Assembly: GCA_030066905.1 (NCBI GenBank)
Contig: JASJAR010000032.1
Coordinates: 1 to 36,839, forward strand
DNA: 36,839 nucleotides
Reading direction: 5' to 3'
Origin: Paracoccaceae bacterium
Lineage (GTDB): Bacteria; Pseudomonadota; Alphaproteobacteria; Rhodobacterales; Rhodobacteraceae
A program made the position numbers and the translations under genes. The notes beneath the pieces are model-generated. The model had not been told where the DNA came from and did not search any database. It saw only the letters and a program-made list of their open reading frames with translations. The stretch's first letter is position 1. Every line of letters starts with the position of its first letter. Shown one piece after another: positions 25,411 through 34,144 of this stretch.

Positions 25411-25817
25411 TCACGCGATTTCGCTGGCGCGGAAGGGCTGAAACGCTTCTGGCCTGTTGCAGACGTTCGTTCGGCTCCCCCGATCTGAAGACCCTCCCGT
25501 CCCGGGCTTGACCCGGGACCTCGATCGGCGGCGCGCTCCATGGGCTCGGGGCCCCGGATCAGGTCCGGGGCGTGTTTTGTTCTGGAGTTCGGGAGCAACA
25601 GCCCAACGTCCGCTTCATGTCAGAAGCGGCGCTCCTACGCCACCAAGGCTCGTCCAGCTCTCGCGGCAACCGGAAACGCCAGCCCGCCGCCGACCGAACC
25701 GTTTCCATCCCGGAAACACCGCCCCGCCCCGGCAAAGCCCCGCCGGCACCCGTCGCCGCGCTTGCTCTCGCTCCGCCCCTCGGGCATGGTCGCGCCGTTC
25801 AGACGGGAGGGGCCGCG
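25411..25817. other. Gene-free gap between gatB and the DUF4177 genes
   Basis: No gene seen in 407 bases. Most of the left half is repeat copy D with its flanks (about 25446-25618). The remainder up to the GGGAGG ribosome-binding site at 25805 would hold the promoter of the DUF4177 genes; no clear -35/-10 pair stands out. Confidence 0.6.
25499..25571. repeat. Dispersed two-hairpin repeat, copy D
   Basis: A 73-base core, the best preserved copy: hairpin GTCCCGGG/CCCGGGAC at 25499-25519 and hairpin GCCCCGGA/TCCGGGGC at 25551-25571. CTTCTGGCCTGTTGC at 25446 and GGAGCAA at 25592 lie at the same distances from the core as in copy A, within a base, so the full element is about 175-180 bases. Confidence 0.87.
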
Positions 25818-26222
25818 ATGCCGCGCTATACCTACAAGATCGTCCCGGCCCCGGAACGGGCGCGCAAGATCAAGGGCGTGAAGGGATCGCCGGAGCGCTT
25901 TGCCGCGACCCTTGAGGAGAACATGAACACGCTGGCCGCCGACGGCTGGGAATTCGTTCGCAGCGAGACGTTCCCGGTCGAGGAACGCTCTGGTTTCACT
26001 GGTAAAAAGACGGTCAACCGTCAGGTCCTCGTCTACCGCCGGGCGCTGGCCGAGCCGGCGGCCGTCGCGCCTGCGCCGGTGCTGCGGGCCGCACCGGAGC
26101 CCGAACCGGAGGCCGAGGCGCCGGAGACCGACGCCGCTACGGCCCCGCGCGTGCTCGGCCGTCCGGTCCCCCCCGTCACCCGTTTCCGGCGCGAGGCCGC
26201 GCAAGGCTCCGATACCGACTGA
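25818..26222 (+). CDS. DUF4177 protein, first of three
   Basis: A 134-residue soluble protein. The first 75 residues are a DUF4177-type domain: a strand YTYKIVPAP, a helix containing LEENMNTLAADGWEFVRSE and a final strand VNRQVLVYRRA. The tail (about 78-134) is Ala/Pro/Glu-rich and disordered, ending in the basic-acidic FRREAAQGSDTD. The start at 25818 is set by GGGAGG upstream. Two further genes with the same domain follow in tandem. The function of the family is unknown. Confidence 0.82.
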   Translation: MPRYTYKIVPAPERARKIKGVKGSPERFAATLEENMNTLAADGWEFVRSETFPVEERSGFTGKKTVNRQVLVYRRALAEPAAVAPAPVLRAAPEPEPEAEAPETDAATAPRVLGRPVPPVTRFRREAAQGSDTD

Positions 26223-26349
26223 ACCGGGGATTGTTGCCGGTTCGGCATCACTCTTTTGCCCCACCTCCGCCGCATTTCCGCCTTGCCCGGCGACGGCCGC
26301 CTTCGGCATCACGGGGGTCGGGTGATGTTAAAGAGTACTGGAGTGGGGA

Positions 26350-26766
26350 ATGACCAAGTACGAGTACCGGGCACTGCCGTGCCCCGAACAGGCGATGCGC
26401 GCACGCGATCTGCCCAAAGATGCCGATCCGTTCTGCGAAACGCTGGCCACGGCGATCAACGAACTCGCGCGCGAGGGATGGGACTACATCCGCGCCGAGA
26501 CCATCGAGGTGAAGAGCCGCCGGTTTCTCCGCCGCCGCAAGGACGTCCGGACCTTCCTCGTCTTCCGCCGGGAGGCGAGGCCGCTGATCGACCCGCGACC
26601 CATCGTCGATCTCGGCCGCGACGTCGAAAAGGTCCGCGCGCGGCGGGTGAAGTCCGACGCGGTGGTCGAATTCGTCCGCGGCGGCGGGCGGCGGGTCACC
26701 CCGGCGCCGGCCAATGCCGACGGGCCGGCCAAACAGGGCACCGGCCCGGCTACTGCGGCAGAATGA
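26350..26766 (+). CDS. DUF4177 protein, second of three
   Basis: A 138-residue paralogue of its two neighbours: strand YEYRALPCP, helix LATAINELAREGWDYIRAE, a basic hairpin SRRFLRRRKDVR and strand TFLVFRREA. The C-terminal 60 residues are a separate basic and then Pro/Ala-rich tail. It starts 127 bases after the first gene, with TGGGGA just before the ATG. The spacing would allow a promoter of its own. No signal peptide or membrane segment is present; function unknown. Confidence 0.8.
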   Translation: MTKYEYRALPCPEQAMRARDLPKDADPFCETLATAINELAREGWDYIRAETIEVKSRRFLRRRKDVRTFLVFRREARPLIDPRPIVDLGRDVEKVRARRVKSDAVVEFVRGGGRRVTPAPANADGPAKQGTGPATAAE

Positions 26767-26878
26767 CGGCCTGAGGCCGGAGACGGGGCCCGAAAATGAT
26801 CCCGTTTCCGGCAGGGTTTCTCCTTCCTTTGGCCAGACCGGTTCACCACGATCCGGTCGAACCAACGGAGTAACACCG

Positions 26879-27229
26879 ATGTCTCAGTACGAGTTCAAGA
26901 TCGTCCCCGCCCCGCGCAAGGGCCTCGGCCGGGCGATCTTCCGCCGCGACCCGAAGGCGATGAGCCTCGCCGAGGCGGTCAACGCACTGGCCGACGAGGG
27001 CTGGACCTTCCTCAGGAGCGACCATCTGCCGTTTCCCGCGCCGATAGGGCTGTTCGTCGGCCTGACCATGCGGCGCGAGGTCATGGTGTTCCAGCGCCCC
27101 CGCCGGCGGACGCCGTCCCGCGCCCTGGGCCTCGGCCGGGCGCCGGCGACGAACCCCCAGGCGTTTCACCGCGACATGACCGACCTTCTCGGCGGCTTTC
27201 AGCCGCTCAACTTCGCCCGCGCCGCCTGA
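26879..27229 (+). CDS. DUF4177 protein, third of three
   Basis: A 116-residue paralogue: strand YEFKIVPAPRKG, helix LAEAVNALADEGWTFLRSD, a more hydrophobic loop (PFPAPIGLFVGLT) and strand REVMVFQRP. The tail ends in a distinct short block, NPQAFHRDMTDLLGGFQPL. Its start at 26879 has GGAG nine bases upstream; 112 bases separate it from the second gene. Its stop directly abuts the stop of the convergent bolA gene (27229/27230), leaving no room for a terminator between them. Confidence 0.8.
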   Translation: MSQYEFKIVPAPRKGLGRAIFRRDPKAMSLAEAVNALADEGWTFLRSDHLPFPAPIGLFVGLTMRREVMVFQRPRRRTPSRALGLGRAPATNPQAFHRDMTDLLGGFQPLNFARAA

Positions 27230-27499
27230 TCACTCCGACAGGTCGAGCGCCAGGGCGTGGATGCGCCCGACGAGGTCCGGCCCCAACGCCTCATGCACCG
27301 CCCGGTGGCGGGCGAGCCGGGTCTGGCCGGCGAAAGCCGGGGTCCTGAGCCTTACGCGGAAATGGCTCTGGCCGCCCTCCCGGTAGCCCGCATGGCCCCG
27401 ATGGGCCTCGCTGTCGTCGATCACCTCAAGCTCCGCCGGCACGAAGGCCGCCTCCAGCCTTTGGCGGATTTCCCGCGCCACTTCGCCTTCGGTCGACAA
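27230..27499 (-). CDS. bolA: BolA family protein
   Basis: An 89-residue BolA-like protein of the KH-like fold, a partner of monothiol glutaredoxins in iron-sulphur and stress regulation. Blocks: IRQRLEAAFVPAELEVIDDS, the loop EAHRGHAGYREGGQSHFRV (histidines, no cysteine, so BolA_H type) and the recognition-helix part RLARHRAVHEALGPDLVGRIHALAL. The start is most likely a TTG at 27499, seven bases after GGGGGGAGG; a GTG at 27520 would place that site inside the gene. The frame further upstream overlaps the divergent dnaJ gene. The order bolA-dnaJ-cobS-cobT is common in alphaproteobacteria. Confidence 0.93.
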   Translation of the reverse strand: MSTEGEVAREIRQRLEAAFVPAELEVIDDSEAHRGHAGYREGGQSHFRVRLRTPAFAGQTRLARHRAVHEALGPDLVGRIHALALDLSE

Positions 27500-27575
27500 T
27501 TTCGCGCCTCCCCCCTTCACACCCGGGATTGAGTACCTAAACTCGGTCGTCCGAGTCGGAAAGGTGCAAACGTAG

Positions 27576-28208
27576 ATGGCGAACGACGATCCTTTTGGTT
27601 TCGATATCCGTGTCTCTTCGGACAAGAAGAAGCGCCAGAAGGGCCGCCGCGGCATGTCGGGCGCGTTCGAGACCTCGACCCGGAAATGCGACTTTCCCGG
27701 CTGTGAGGAAACCGGCCAGTACCGGGCGCCGAAATCGCCCGATTCGCTCGAGGATTACTACTGGTTCTGCAAGGAGCATGTGCGCGAATATAACCTGCGC
27801 TGGAACTTCTTCCACGGTGCGACCGAGGAGGAGATGGCCGAACAGGTCGACAAGGACCGGGTCTGGGACCGGCCGACGAAACCGTTTGGCAAGCCCGGCG
27901 AGGAACAGCGCGCCTGGGCCCGGCTCGGGGTCGACGACCCGCACCAGATCCTGGGACAGAACGCGACGCTGAACCCCGGCAAGTCGGTCACCGGCACCCG
28001 CAAGCTGCCGCCCAAGGAGCGCAAGGCGATCGAGATTCTCGAGGCGCGCGACCATTGGACGAAGGCCGAAATCCGCAAGCAGTACAAGAGCCTCGTCAAG
28101 GACCTTCACCCGGATATGAACGGCGGCAACCGCGCCGACGAGGACCGGCTCCAGGAGGTCGTCTGGGCCTGGGACCAGATCAAGGACAGCCGCCACTTCC
28201 AGGGCTGA
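27576..28208 (+). CDS. J-domain protein (DnaJ family)
   Basis: A 210-residue protein with the J domain at its C-terminus: EARDHWTKAEIRKQYKSLVKDLHPDMNGG, with HPD at 178-180, which stimulates an Hsp70 (DnaK) partner. The N-terminal part is family-specific, with C38, C43, C65 and H68 (KCDFPGC...YYWFCKEH) placed so that they could bind a metal, and a helical middle segment. This layout matches the alphaproteobacterial J protein usually found next to cobS/cobT and bolA. It diverges from bolA; ATG at 27576 has AAAGG about ten bases upstream. Its client is unknown; assembly of the CobST cobaltochelatase is a guess from neighbourhood only. Confidence 0.92.
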   Translation: MANDDPFGFDIRVSSDKKKRQKGRRGMSGAFETSTRKCDFPGCEETGQYRAPKSPDSLEDYYWFCKEHVREYNLRWNFFHGATEEEMAEQVDKDRVWDRPTKPFGKPGEEQRAWARLGVDDPHQILGQNATLNPGKSVTGTRKLPPKERKAIEILEARDHWTKAEIRKQYKSLVKDLHPDMNGGNRADEDRLQEVVWAWDQIKDSRHFQG

Positions 28209-28308
28209 TCGCTATCGGCACAATGCCGGGCATTTCGGCAGCGGCCATTAACTTGCACGAAATCTCTGGCCCCTATGCCCGCTCTGGTTTGAAGCGGAGG
28301 CCACGGGT

Positions 28309-30621
28309 ATGCAGAACTGGAGCATCTCGCGCCAGATCAACATGATTGTCGTAATCCTGATCGGGGCGCTGTTGCTGGTTGGGACGGTCAGCGGTGTTGC
28401 GGTCTTTCAGTTGCAGGCGGCATTGGGCGACTATCGGTCCAATGCCGAAGTCGCCTTTCGCGCCAAGAACATCCGGGCGGCGACGCTCTTTACCCGCGGT
28501 CATGTGCTCGAATACCGGCTCAACGGGTCGCCGCGCCTGCGCGACGCGGCGTTCGAAAACATTGACCGGATCGAGAGTATCGCGGGCGGGCTCGCGGCCG
28601 ACGACATCGATCCTGAGAAGAAGGAGACGGCGAATGCGATCGTCGAGGCCGTGCAACCCGTGCGGACCGCCTTCGGCGAAGTCGTGCGCTACCAGGTGCT
28701 CTACGCCGAAAGCTATGCGCAGATGATCGAGCGCGCCGGCACCGCCCTTGAGGCTCTGAGGCAGCTCAAGTTCTGGGCCCAGGCGATGCAGGACATGCCG
28801 ATGGTGGTGGAACTGGCCGACACGAAGGAAAAGCTCCTTCTGGCCCGGGCCGAAACCGAACGCTTCCTCCAGGTCAGGGACCCTTTGGCGGCCGATACGG
28901 CCGTCGCCGAGATCGGTCTGGCGGCCGAGGCATTGCGCCGGATGGATGCCGGCATCGGCGGCGCGGAGCTCGAAGAATTCCTGGCCACCGCGAGGGCGGC
29001 CGTGTCGGAAATGGAAGCGGCGATGGTCACGACCATCGGGGCCTCACAGGAGCAGGATGCGGCGGCAAAGCGCGTCCATTCCGCCGGTCCTCAACTGGTC
29101 GGCCAGGTGACCGCGCTCGTCGAAATGACCCAGGCTAACGACGCCGCCCTCGCCGAGGCGGCCGCACGCAGCATTTTCATCACCCTGACCGTTCTTGCGG
29201 TGTTGACGGCTGTTGCCCTCACCGTCGGCTATGTCGCGGCCGCGCGTATCCGTCGCGTGGTGACCGGCGATGTCGACGCAACCGTCGGGCGGATCACCGA
29301 ACTGGCCGAAGGCAATCTCGATGTCGAGATCGAAGGGACCGAACGGCAGACCGAGCTCGGCGAGATCGCCCGCGCGCTGGTGGTGTTCCGCGACAACGCG
29401 GTGGCCGCCAAGGACCGTGCCGCGCGCGAGGCCAGGGCGGAGGCCGAGCGGGCCGAGGCCGAAGAGGCCGCCGCCCGGCGCCAGACCGAGGCCGAGGCGG
29501 AGGCCCGGCGGCGGCAGGAGGAAGCCCGGCAGAAGACGATTGCCGACCTCAGCGCCTCGATCGGCGGTGTGGTGGAAGCTGCGGCCAACGGCGACTTCTC
29601 GGTGCGCATCGAACGCCATTTCGACGAGCCGGAACTGGAGACCATGGCCCGAAGCATCGACCGTCTTCTCGATTCGGTCGATAACGGGATCGGCGAGACC
29701 TCGCGGGTTCTGAGGCGGATGGCCGAGGGCGGGTTCAACGAGACCATGAGCGGGACCTTTGCCGGCGCCTTTGCAGACCTTCAGGCGAGCGTGAACGACA
29801 CCATCGAAGCGCTGTCGACGCTGGTTCTGGAGATCACCGCCGCCAGCGAGACCGTTGAGGGGCAATCGGCGCGGATGAACGACGCCTCCGAGAACCTCGC
29901 CCGCCGGGCCGAACACCAGGCCGCCTCGCTGGAGGAGACGACGGCCGCGATGCGCGAGATCGCGGGATCCGTCGCCAAGGGCGCCGACGAGGCCGGCGCG
30001 GCCAGGGCCCATGCGGACACCGCGGTCAAAAAGGCCGATCTGGCGGGGCGCGAGGTCACCGATGCCGTCGCCGCGATGCAGGACATCAAGTCGGCGGCGG
30101 GAGAAATCGAGGAAATCGTCTCGGTCATCGAGGGCATCGCGTTCCAGACCAACCTGCTTGCCCTCAACGCCTCGGTCGAGGCCGCGCGCGCCGGCTCGGC
30201 CGGCAAGGGCTTCGCCGTGGTCGCAACCGAGGTGCGCGACCTTGCCCAGCGCTCTGCCGATGCGAGCCAGAACATCAAGTCGCTGATCGAGAAGAGCTCG
30301 ATGAAGATCGAGACCGGGGTGGGGCTTGTCGAAAACACCGGTGCGTCTCTGACCGAAGTGGTCGAGACCGTGCGTCAGATGTCCGAGGCGATGGCGGCCA
30401 TCGCAAACGGTGCGCGCGATCAGGCGGCGGGCGTTTCGGAAATCCAGACCGCAATCGGCACGCTCGACGAGCTCACGCAGAAAAACGCCCAGATGGCGGA
30501 CCAGACCCGGTCCGACGCGCAATCGCTCGCCGCCGCCTCGGGCGCGATGCGCGACAAGATCGGGCGCTTCGACGTGGCCCGCGGCACCGGCGCACGGCCG
30601 GACATCGGCCACGCCGCCTGA
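28309..30621 (+). CDS. Methyl-accepting chemotaxis protein
   Basis: A 770-residue inner-membrane chemoreceptor. A first membrane segment (about 11-33), a roughly 250-residue periplasmic helical ligand domain (about 34-287, perhaps of the helical bimodular type), a second membrane segment (289-311), a HAMP domain (about 312-366), a charged coiled coil very rich in Ala, Arg and Glu (about 370-410), further HAMP-like units (about 418-510), and the methyl-accepting signalling hairpin with the invariant tip [22 protein letters not shown] at 608-629. There is no CheW-binding tail pentapeptide; it ends [15 protein letters not shown] precedes the ATG. No other che gene is near, so it signals to a remote Che cluster. 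The ligand is unknown. Confidence 0.94.
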   Translation: MQNWSISRQINMIVVILIGALLLVGTVSGVAVFQLQAALGDYRSNAEVAFRAKNIRAATLFTRGHVLEYRLNGSPRLRDAAFENIDRIESIAGGLAADDIDPEKKETANAIVEAVQPVRTAFGEVVRYQVLYAESYAQMIERAGTALEALRQLKFWAQAMQDMPMVVELADTKEKLLLARAETERFLQVRDPLAADTAVAEIGLAAEALRRMDAGIGGAELEEFLATARAAVSEMEAAMVTTIGASQEQDAAAKRVHSAGPQLVGQVTALVEMTQANDAALAEAAARSIFITLTVLAVLTAVALTVGYVAAARIRRVVTGDVDATVGRITELAEGNLDVEIEGTERQTELGEIARALVVFRDNAVAAKDRAAREARAEAERAEAEEAAARRQTEAEAEARRRQEEARQKTIADLSASIGGVVEAAANGDFSVRIERHFDEPELETMARSIDRLLDSVDNGIGETSRVLRRMAEGGFNETMSGTFAGAFADLQASVNDTIEALSTLVLEITAASETVEGQSARMNDASENLARRAEHQAASLEETTAAMREIAGSVAKGADEAGAARAHADTAVKKADLAGREVTDAVAAMQDIKSAAGEIEEIVSVIEGIAFQTNLLALNASVEAARAGSAGKGFAVVATEVRDLAQRSADASQNIKSLIEKSSMKIETGVGLVENTGASLTEVVETVRQMSEAMAAIANGARDQAAGVSEIQTAIGTLDELTQKNAQMADQTRSDAQSLAAASGAMRDKIGRFDVARGTGARPDIGHAA

Positions 30622-30790
30622 CCGCTCCGGCGGCGGTCGGAGCAATCGGCGAGGCGCCGGGAGGCGCATCGCCGAGGGTGCGCGGCTGCGGGCGGGGATC
30701 GTGCCGGTTGCCGCCTGTGGGCCAGGCGCGCGCCCGAACCCCGGCGGCGCGGTCTTGCAAAGGCCGGCCGGCGGTCCCTCGGCGCCGGCG

Positions 30791-31318
30791 CTATTCGGGG
30801 AGCCAGAACGCCACGTCGCGCTCCGCTGCGCGCTGCGTCGGCGGCTTGCGGCGGGGCAGTCGGGCAACCGCCGCCCGGACCAGCAGCCAGAACCGCCGGG
30901 GGCCCCGGGCCATGCTCGCCTGGTAGCGCCAGTAGGCGGCGTCGCCCAGCCGGTAGCCGGAACTCCGGGCCAGCCGCAGAAGCTGCAATCCGGCCTCGGC
31001 CCGGCCGGCCTCGAAGAGTTCGCAGCCCAGACAATGCATCGCCGGCGGGTAGTCGAGCGCCACCAGCTCCAGCAGGATCGCCCGACCGCGGGCCCGCGCG
31101 CCGGTGCGTGCACACATCAGGGCCAGGGCGAAGTGCAGCCGCTTGCTGCGAAACGCCCGCCGGTTGTCGTAAAGCGCGTCGACGACCCTGACTTCGGCGA
31201 TCCGGGACAACTCGCCGGTCCGCACCGCGCGCATCAGCCCCAACGCGGCGCCGCTGTCCCCGGCACGCACCCGGGCGACGAAACCGTCGAGGTCGGCGAT
31301 ATCTTTGCGGTCGGCCAT
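30791..31318 (-). CDS. Sel1/TPR-like hypothetical protein
   Basis: A 175-residue soluble helical protein. The middle contains at least one Sel1-like repeat (about 91-125: PAMHCLGCELFEAGRAEAGLQLLRLARSSGYRLGDAAYW), with weaker helical pairs before it, so a small TPR/Sel1-type solenoid that mediates protein contacts is likely. No signal peptide. It is transcribed against the chemoreceptor and lies 215 bases downstream of msrB, with a terminator between them. The ribosome-binding site before the ATG at 31318 is weak. Its function is unknown. Confidence 0.68.
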   Translation of the reverse strand: MADRKDIADLDGFVARVRAGDSGAALGLMRAVRTGELSRIAEVRVVDALYDNRRAFRSKRLHFALALMCARTGARARGRAILLELVALDYPPAMHCLGCELFEAGRAEAGLQLLRLARSSGYRLGDAAYWRYQASMARGPRRFWLLVRAAVARLPRRKPPTQRAAERDVAFWLPE

Positions 31319-31435
31319 GGTTCCGAGCTAATCATCGATCCCGGCAAAACGATGGCCCTGACCGGGCATCGGGCGCAAGTCTGTGCGAGCCCGCCCGTCA
31401 CCGCCCCTCCCCCGGAAATGGTCAAGACCGCCGCT

Positions 31436-31460
31436 CGAAAACGCCAGGGCCGGCCTGGCG
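31436..31460 (-). terminator. Rho-independent terminator after msrB
   Basis: Read on the minus strand, CGCCAGG-CCGGC-CCTGGCG (31460-31442) is a 7-bp stem directly followed by TTTT. It ends the msrB transcript about 75 bases after its stop codon. Confidence 0.7.
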
Positions 31461-31533
31461 TGAAGGTCGCGCGGTCTCCCCGGACCGGCGGCAACCCTGT
31501 CGCCGAGTGCCCCGCCCGGGGGCGCCGGCGCGA

Positions 31534-31992
31534 TCAGGCGGCGCGGAAGACAAGGCTGACCCCGTTCAGACAATGCCGCTTGCCCGTCGGGGCCGGCCCA
31601 TCGTCGAAGATATGCCCCAGATGGGAGCCGCAGCGGCGGCAATGCACCTCCGTTCGCACCCGCAGGAGCTTGCGGTCGGGCTTGGTGCCCACCGCATTCG
31701 GCAGCGCGGCCCAGAACGAGGGCCAGCCGGTGCCGCTGTCGAATTTCGTCTGCGAAGAATAAAGCGCGAGGTCGCACCCCCGGCAATGGTAGGTCCCCGC
31801 CGCCCAGGTCTTGTCGAGCGGGCTCGACCCGGCCGGCTCGGTGCCCTCCCGGCGCATCACCCGGTACTCGATGTCAGACAGCATCGCGCGCCATTCGGCG
31901 TCGCTCCGCGTCACCTCGAAGCTGCCGGCAAACCCGCGCGTGGCCGCAAGGCTGGCCGCCAGCGCCGTGGTCAGAAAGGTCCGTCGTTCCAT
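31534..31992 (-). CDS. msrB: Tat-exported peptide-methionine (R)-S-oxide reductase
   Basis: MsrB reduces the R-isomer of methionine sulphoxide in proteins. The zinc site is complete (C70 and C73 in CRGC, C118 and C121 in CRRCGSHLGH) and the catalytic cysteine is C141 in RHCLNG; TGWPSFW is the usual substrate-site block. The N-terminus, MERRTFLTTALAASLAATRGFAG, is a twin-arginine signal (RRTFL plus hydrophobic stretch), so this form repairs proteins in the periplasm. The start at 31992 has GGAG seven bases upstream; a TTG at 32007 would add five residues before the arginines. 152 residues. No msrA in the window. It diverges from cobS. Confidence 0.93.
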   Translation of the reverse strand: MERRTFLTTALAASLAATRGFAGSFEVTRSDAEWRAMLSDIEYRVMRREGTEPAGSSPLDKTWAAGTYHCRGCDLALYSSQTKFDSGTGWPSFWAALPNAVGTKPDRKLLRVRTEVHCRRCGSHLGHIFDDGPAPTGKRHCLNGVSLVFRAA

Positions 31993-32286
31993 AGCCGTCT
32001 CCGTCAACGCCCTGCCAGCCCTCTCCCGGCCAGTTCATCCGGCGGGCCGCAATCGCGGCCAAGGGTATCACACCCACGGCGAAAAAACCCGGCGATGACG
32101 CAGAGGTGATGGGTTGCGAGCAGCCGCTCCTGGGCCCCTCCACAGGCTCCGCCACTGGCCCCTCCGCGCCGCGGCGCGCAATCGGTCGCCCCGCCCCCTC
32201 GGCGGCCCACCCCTCCCCTTGCACCTTGAGGGCAAATGGTGCACCTCACGCCCGTCGCGGTCACATGCGGCAGACGGGAGCACACC

Positions 32287-33273
32287 ATGGCAGACGGCAG
32301 CTTGGACAACGCAGCACGGCCGACCGAAGAGGTTTCGGTGCGCGAGACCTTCGGGATCGACAGCGACATGACCGTCAGGGGCTTCGCCGAGCGCACCGAA
32401 CGGGTGCCCGAGTTCGACGCCACCTACAAGTTCGACCCCGACACGACGCTGGCGATCCTGGCCGGATTTTCCCACAACCGCCGGGTGATGATCCAGGGCT
32501 ACCACGGCACCGGGAAATCGACCCATATCGAACAGGTGGCCGCCCGGCTCAACTGGCCGACCGTGCGGGTCAACCTCGACAGCCACATCTCCCGGATCGA
32601 CCTCATCGGGAAGGACGCGATCAAGCTCCGCGACGGCCGCCAGATCACCGAATTCCAGGAAGGCATCCTGCCCTGGGCCCTCAGGAACCCCTGCGCCATC
32701 GTCTTTGACGAATACGATGCCGGCCGGGCGGATGTGATGTTCGTCATCCAGCGGGTTCTTGAAACCGACGGCAAACTGACGCTGCTCGACCAGAACGAGA
32801 TCATCACGCCGCACCCCTATTTCCGGCTTTTCGCGACCGCGAACACCGTTGGCCTCGGGGACACGACGGGGCTCTACCACGGCACCCAGCAGATCAACCA
32901 GGGCCAGATGGACCGCTGGTCGCTCGTTGCGACGCTGAACTACCTCAGCCACGACGCCGAAGCCGCCATTGTCCTGGCCAAATGCCCCCATTACAACACC
33001 GAGAAGGGCCGCAAAACCGTCGGCCACATGGTGACCGTCGCCGACATGACGCGCACCGCCTTCATGGCCGGCGATCTCTCGACCGTGATGAGCCCGCGCA
33101 CGGTGATCGCCTGGGCCCAGAACGCAGAGATCTTCCGCAACGTGGGCTATGCCTTCCGGCTGACCTTCCTCAACAAATGCGACGAACTCGAACGCGAGAC
33201 GGTGGCGGAGTTCTACCAGCGCTGTTTCGACGAGGAACTGCCCGAAAGTGCGGCCGCGATGAGCCTGGGCTGA
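32287..33273 (+). CDS. cobS: Cobaltochelatase subunit CobS
   Basis: CobS is the AAA+ ATPase subunit of the aerobic cobaltochelatase (CobN-CobS-CobT), which inserts cobalt into hydrogenobyrinic acid a,c-diamide during cobalamin synthesis. Walker A is GYHGTGKST at 71-79, Walker B is [10 protein letters not shown] with D141 and E142, and the sensor region [11 protein letters not shown] follows. At 328 residues it has the normal length. The start at 32287 is set by GGGAG seven bases upstream. The 279-base gap before it has no gene that I can support; it contains TGCACC/GGTGCA arms at 32220-32243. cobT lies downstream beyond a minus-strand gene, so the two are not in a simple operon. Confidence 0.97.
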   Translation: MADGSLDNAARPTEEVSVRETFGIDSDMTVRGFAERTERVPEFDATYKFDPDTTLAILAGFSHNRRVMIQGYHGTGKSTHIEQVAARLNWPTVRVNLDSHISRIDLIGKDAIKLRDGRQITEFQEGILPWALRNPCAIVFDEYDAGRADVMFVIQRVLETDGKLTLLDQNEIITPHPYFRLFATANTVGLGDTTGLYHGTQQINQGQMDRWSLVATLNYLSHDAEAAIVLAKCPHYNTEKGRKTVGHMVTVADMTRTAFMAGDLSTVMSPRTVIAWAQNAEIFRNVGYAFRLTFLNKCDELERETVAEFYQRCFDEELPESAAAMSLG

Positions 33274-33377
33274 AACGGGCGGCGCGGTCTGCGCATACTT
33301 GCTGTCGTTTGTGGATCAGGGCGGGACGGCCTGGAACGGACGTTCCGTTCACGCGCCATAGTTCCACCGCGAAACAC

Positions 33378-33450
33378 GCTCCGGACTTGATCCGGGGCCT
33401 CGATCGCACGGAGCGCCAAGCCAATCGAGGTCCCGGGTCAAGCCCGGGAC
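33378..33450. repeat. Dispersed two-hairpin repeat, copy E
   Basis: A 73-base core inverted relative to A and D: GCTCCGGACTTGATCCGGGGC arms at 33378-33398, the inner inverted pair CCTCGAT/ATCGAGG, and GTCCCGGG/CCCGGGAC at 33430-33450. The whole core is an imperfect inverted repeat of itself. It fills much of the gap between cobS and the convergent secreted-protein gene. Confidence 0.85.
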
Positions 33451-33539
33451 GGGTGCATCTTCCAATCGCCGCCGATATGACGAATGCCCGCTGAAGGCCA
33501 GTCTGCCCGGCGCAGGCCGCCGTCTCACCGAGCGCGGAC

Positions 33540-34025
33540 CTATTCCAACCGCACCCTGGGGTCGGCGAAGGCCAGCGATTGCCGCCAGGCCGTCCAGCTT
33601 TCATGGGTGTCCACCAGCCCCATCTGTCGCGCGATGAGATAGGCCCCGGCCTCGCTCACCGGCCGGACGGCGGGACGGACATGGCGCCGCAGGGACGGCT
33701 CGCCCGGGGTCCGGGCCCGTGCCCGGGCCACCAGCATCGCCACCATCACCTCCCGGTAGGTCTCAAGCTGCGCCAGATAGGCTTCGGCCCGTGCCCGCAC
33801 GCCTGCGTCATCCGAGCGCGCGTAAATCTGCGCGTCGACACAATCCTGCGCAAGGTTCATCGGCAGGGTCGTGCCGCGATGGGCCCGCCGGTCCTTGAAC
33901 GCCTGGGCGGTGAAATACTGACAGGTGTCAGAATAGCTCTCGGCGGAGACCGCCGGCGATACCGTGAGAAGCGCGCCGAAAACCAGCGCCGCGACCCACT
34001 TTGACTGCTCACATCCTCGGGTCAT
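33540..34025 (-). CDS. Secreted hypothetical protein
   Basis: A 161-residue protein with a Sec signal peptide (basic N-terminus MTRGCEQSK, hydrophobic WVAALVFGALLTVSPAV, cut likely after VSA before ESYSD). The mature part is mostly helical, with two cysteines (CQYF... and QDCVDAQIY) that could form a disulphide, and a basic middle (RARARTPGEPSLRRHVRPAVRP). I do not recognise the family. A second ATG at 34037 would add four residues; neither has a good ribosome-binding site. It sits between cobS and cobT on the opposite strand, diverging from cobT across 119 bases. Confidence 0.68.
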   Translation of the reverse strand: MTRGCEQSKWVAALVFGALLTVSPAVSAESYSDTCQYFTAQAFKDRRAHRGTTLPMNLAQDCVDAQIYARSDDAGVRARAEAYLAQLETYREVMVAMLVARARARTPGEPSLRRHVRPAVRPVSEAGAYLIARQMGLVDTHESWTAWRQSLAFADPRVRLE

Positions 34026-34144
34026 GGCGCGCACCATAACACGGGTTCGTCATAAAACTGTTACCTGTTTCACACAACAGCGTTCGCCGTTTCGCCTCAA
34101 CCGCAACCCTTGTCTCGCCCGCCTGCCGGTGGTTTACCCGGCCC

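Noticed and set aside
25407..25598. Short minus-strand frame with APDLIRGPE and GPGSSPG
   Set aside because: Translation of the dispersed repeat copy D; such peptides are a known source of false genes in alphaproteobacteria.
32008..32286. Possible cobalamin riboswitch before cobS, suggested by GCCACTG at about 32151
   Set aside because: The other conserved parts of the B12 element (the AGGGAA/GGTG part and the GCCAGGAGACC block) are not there, so one short match is not enough.
33333..33346. GGAACG/CGTTCC short palindrome next to repeat copy E
   Set aside because: It is part of the diverged flank of the repeat and has no neighbouring promoter that it could control.
33170..33604. Minus-strand frame of 144 codons between cobS and the secreted protein gene
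   Set aside because: It overlaps the 3' end of cobS, repeat copy E and the next gene; its peptide is the repeat's translation.
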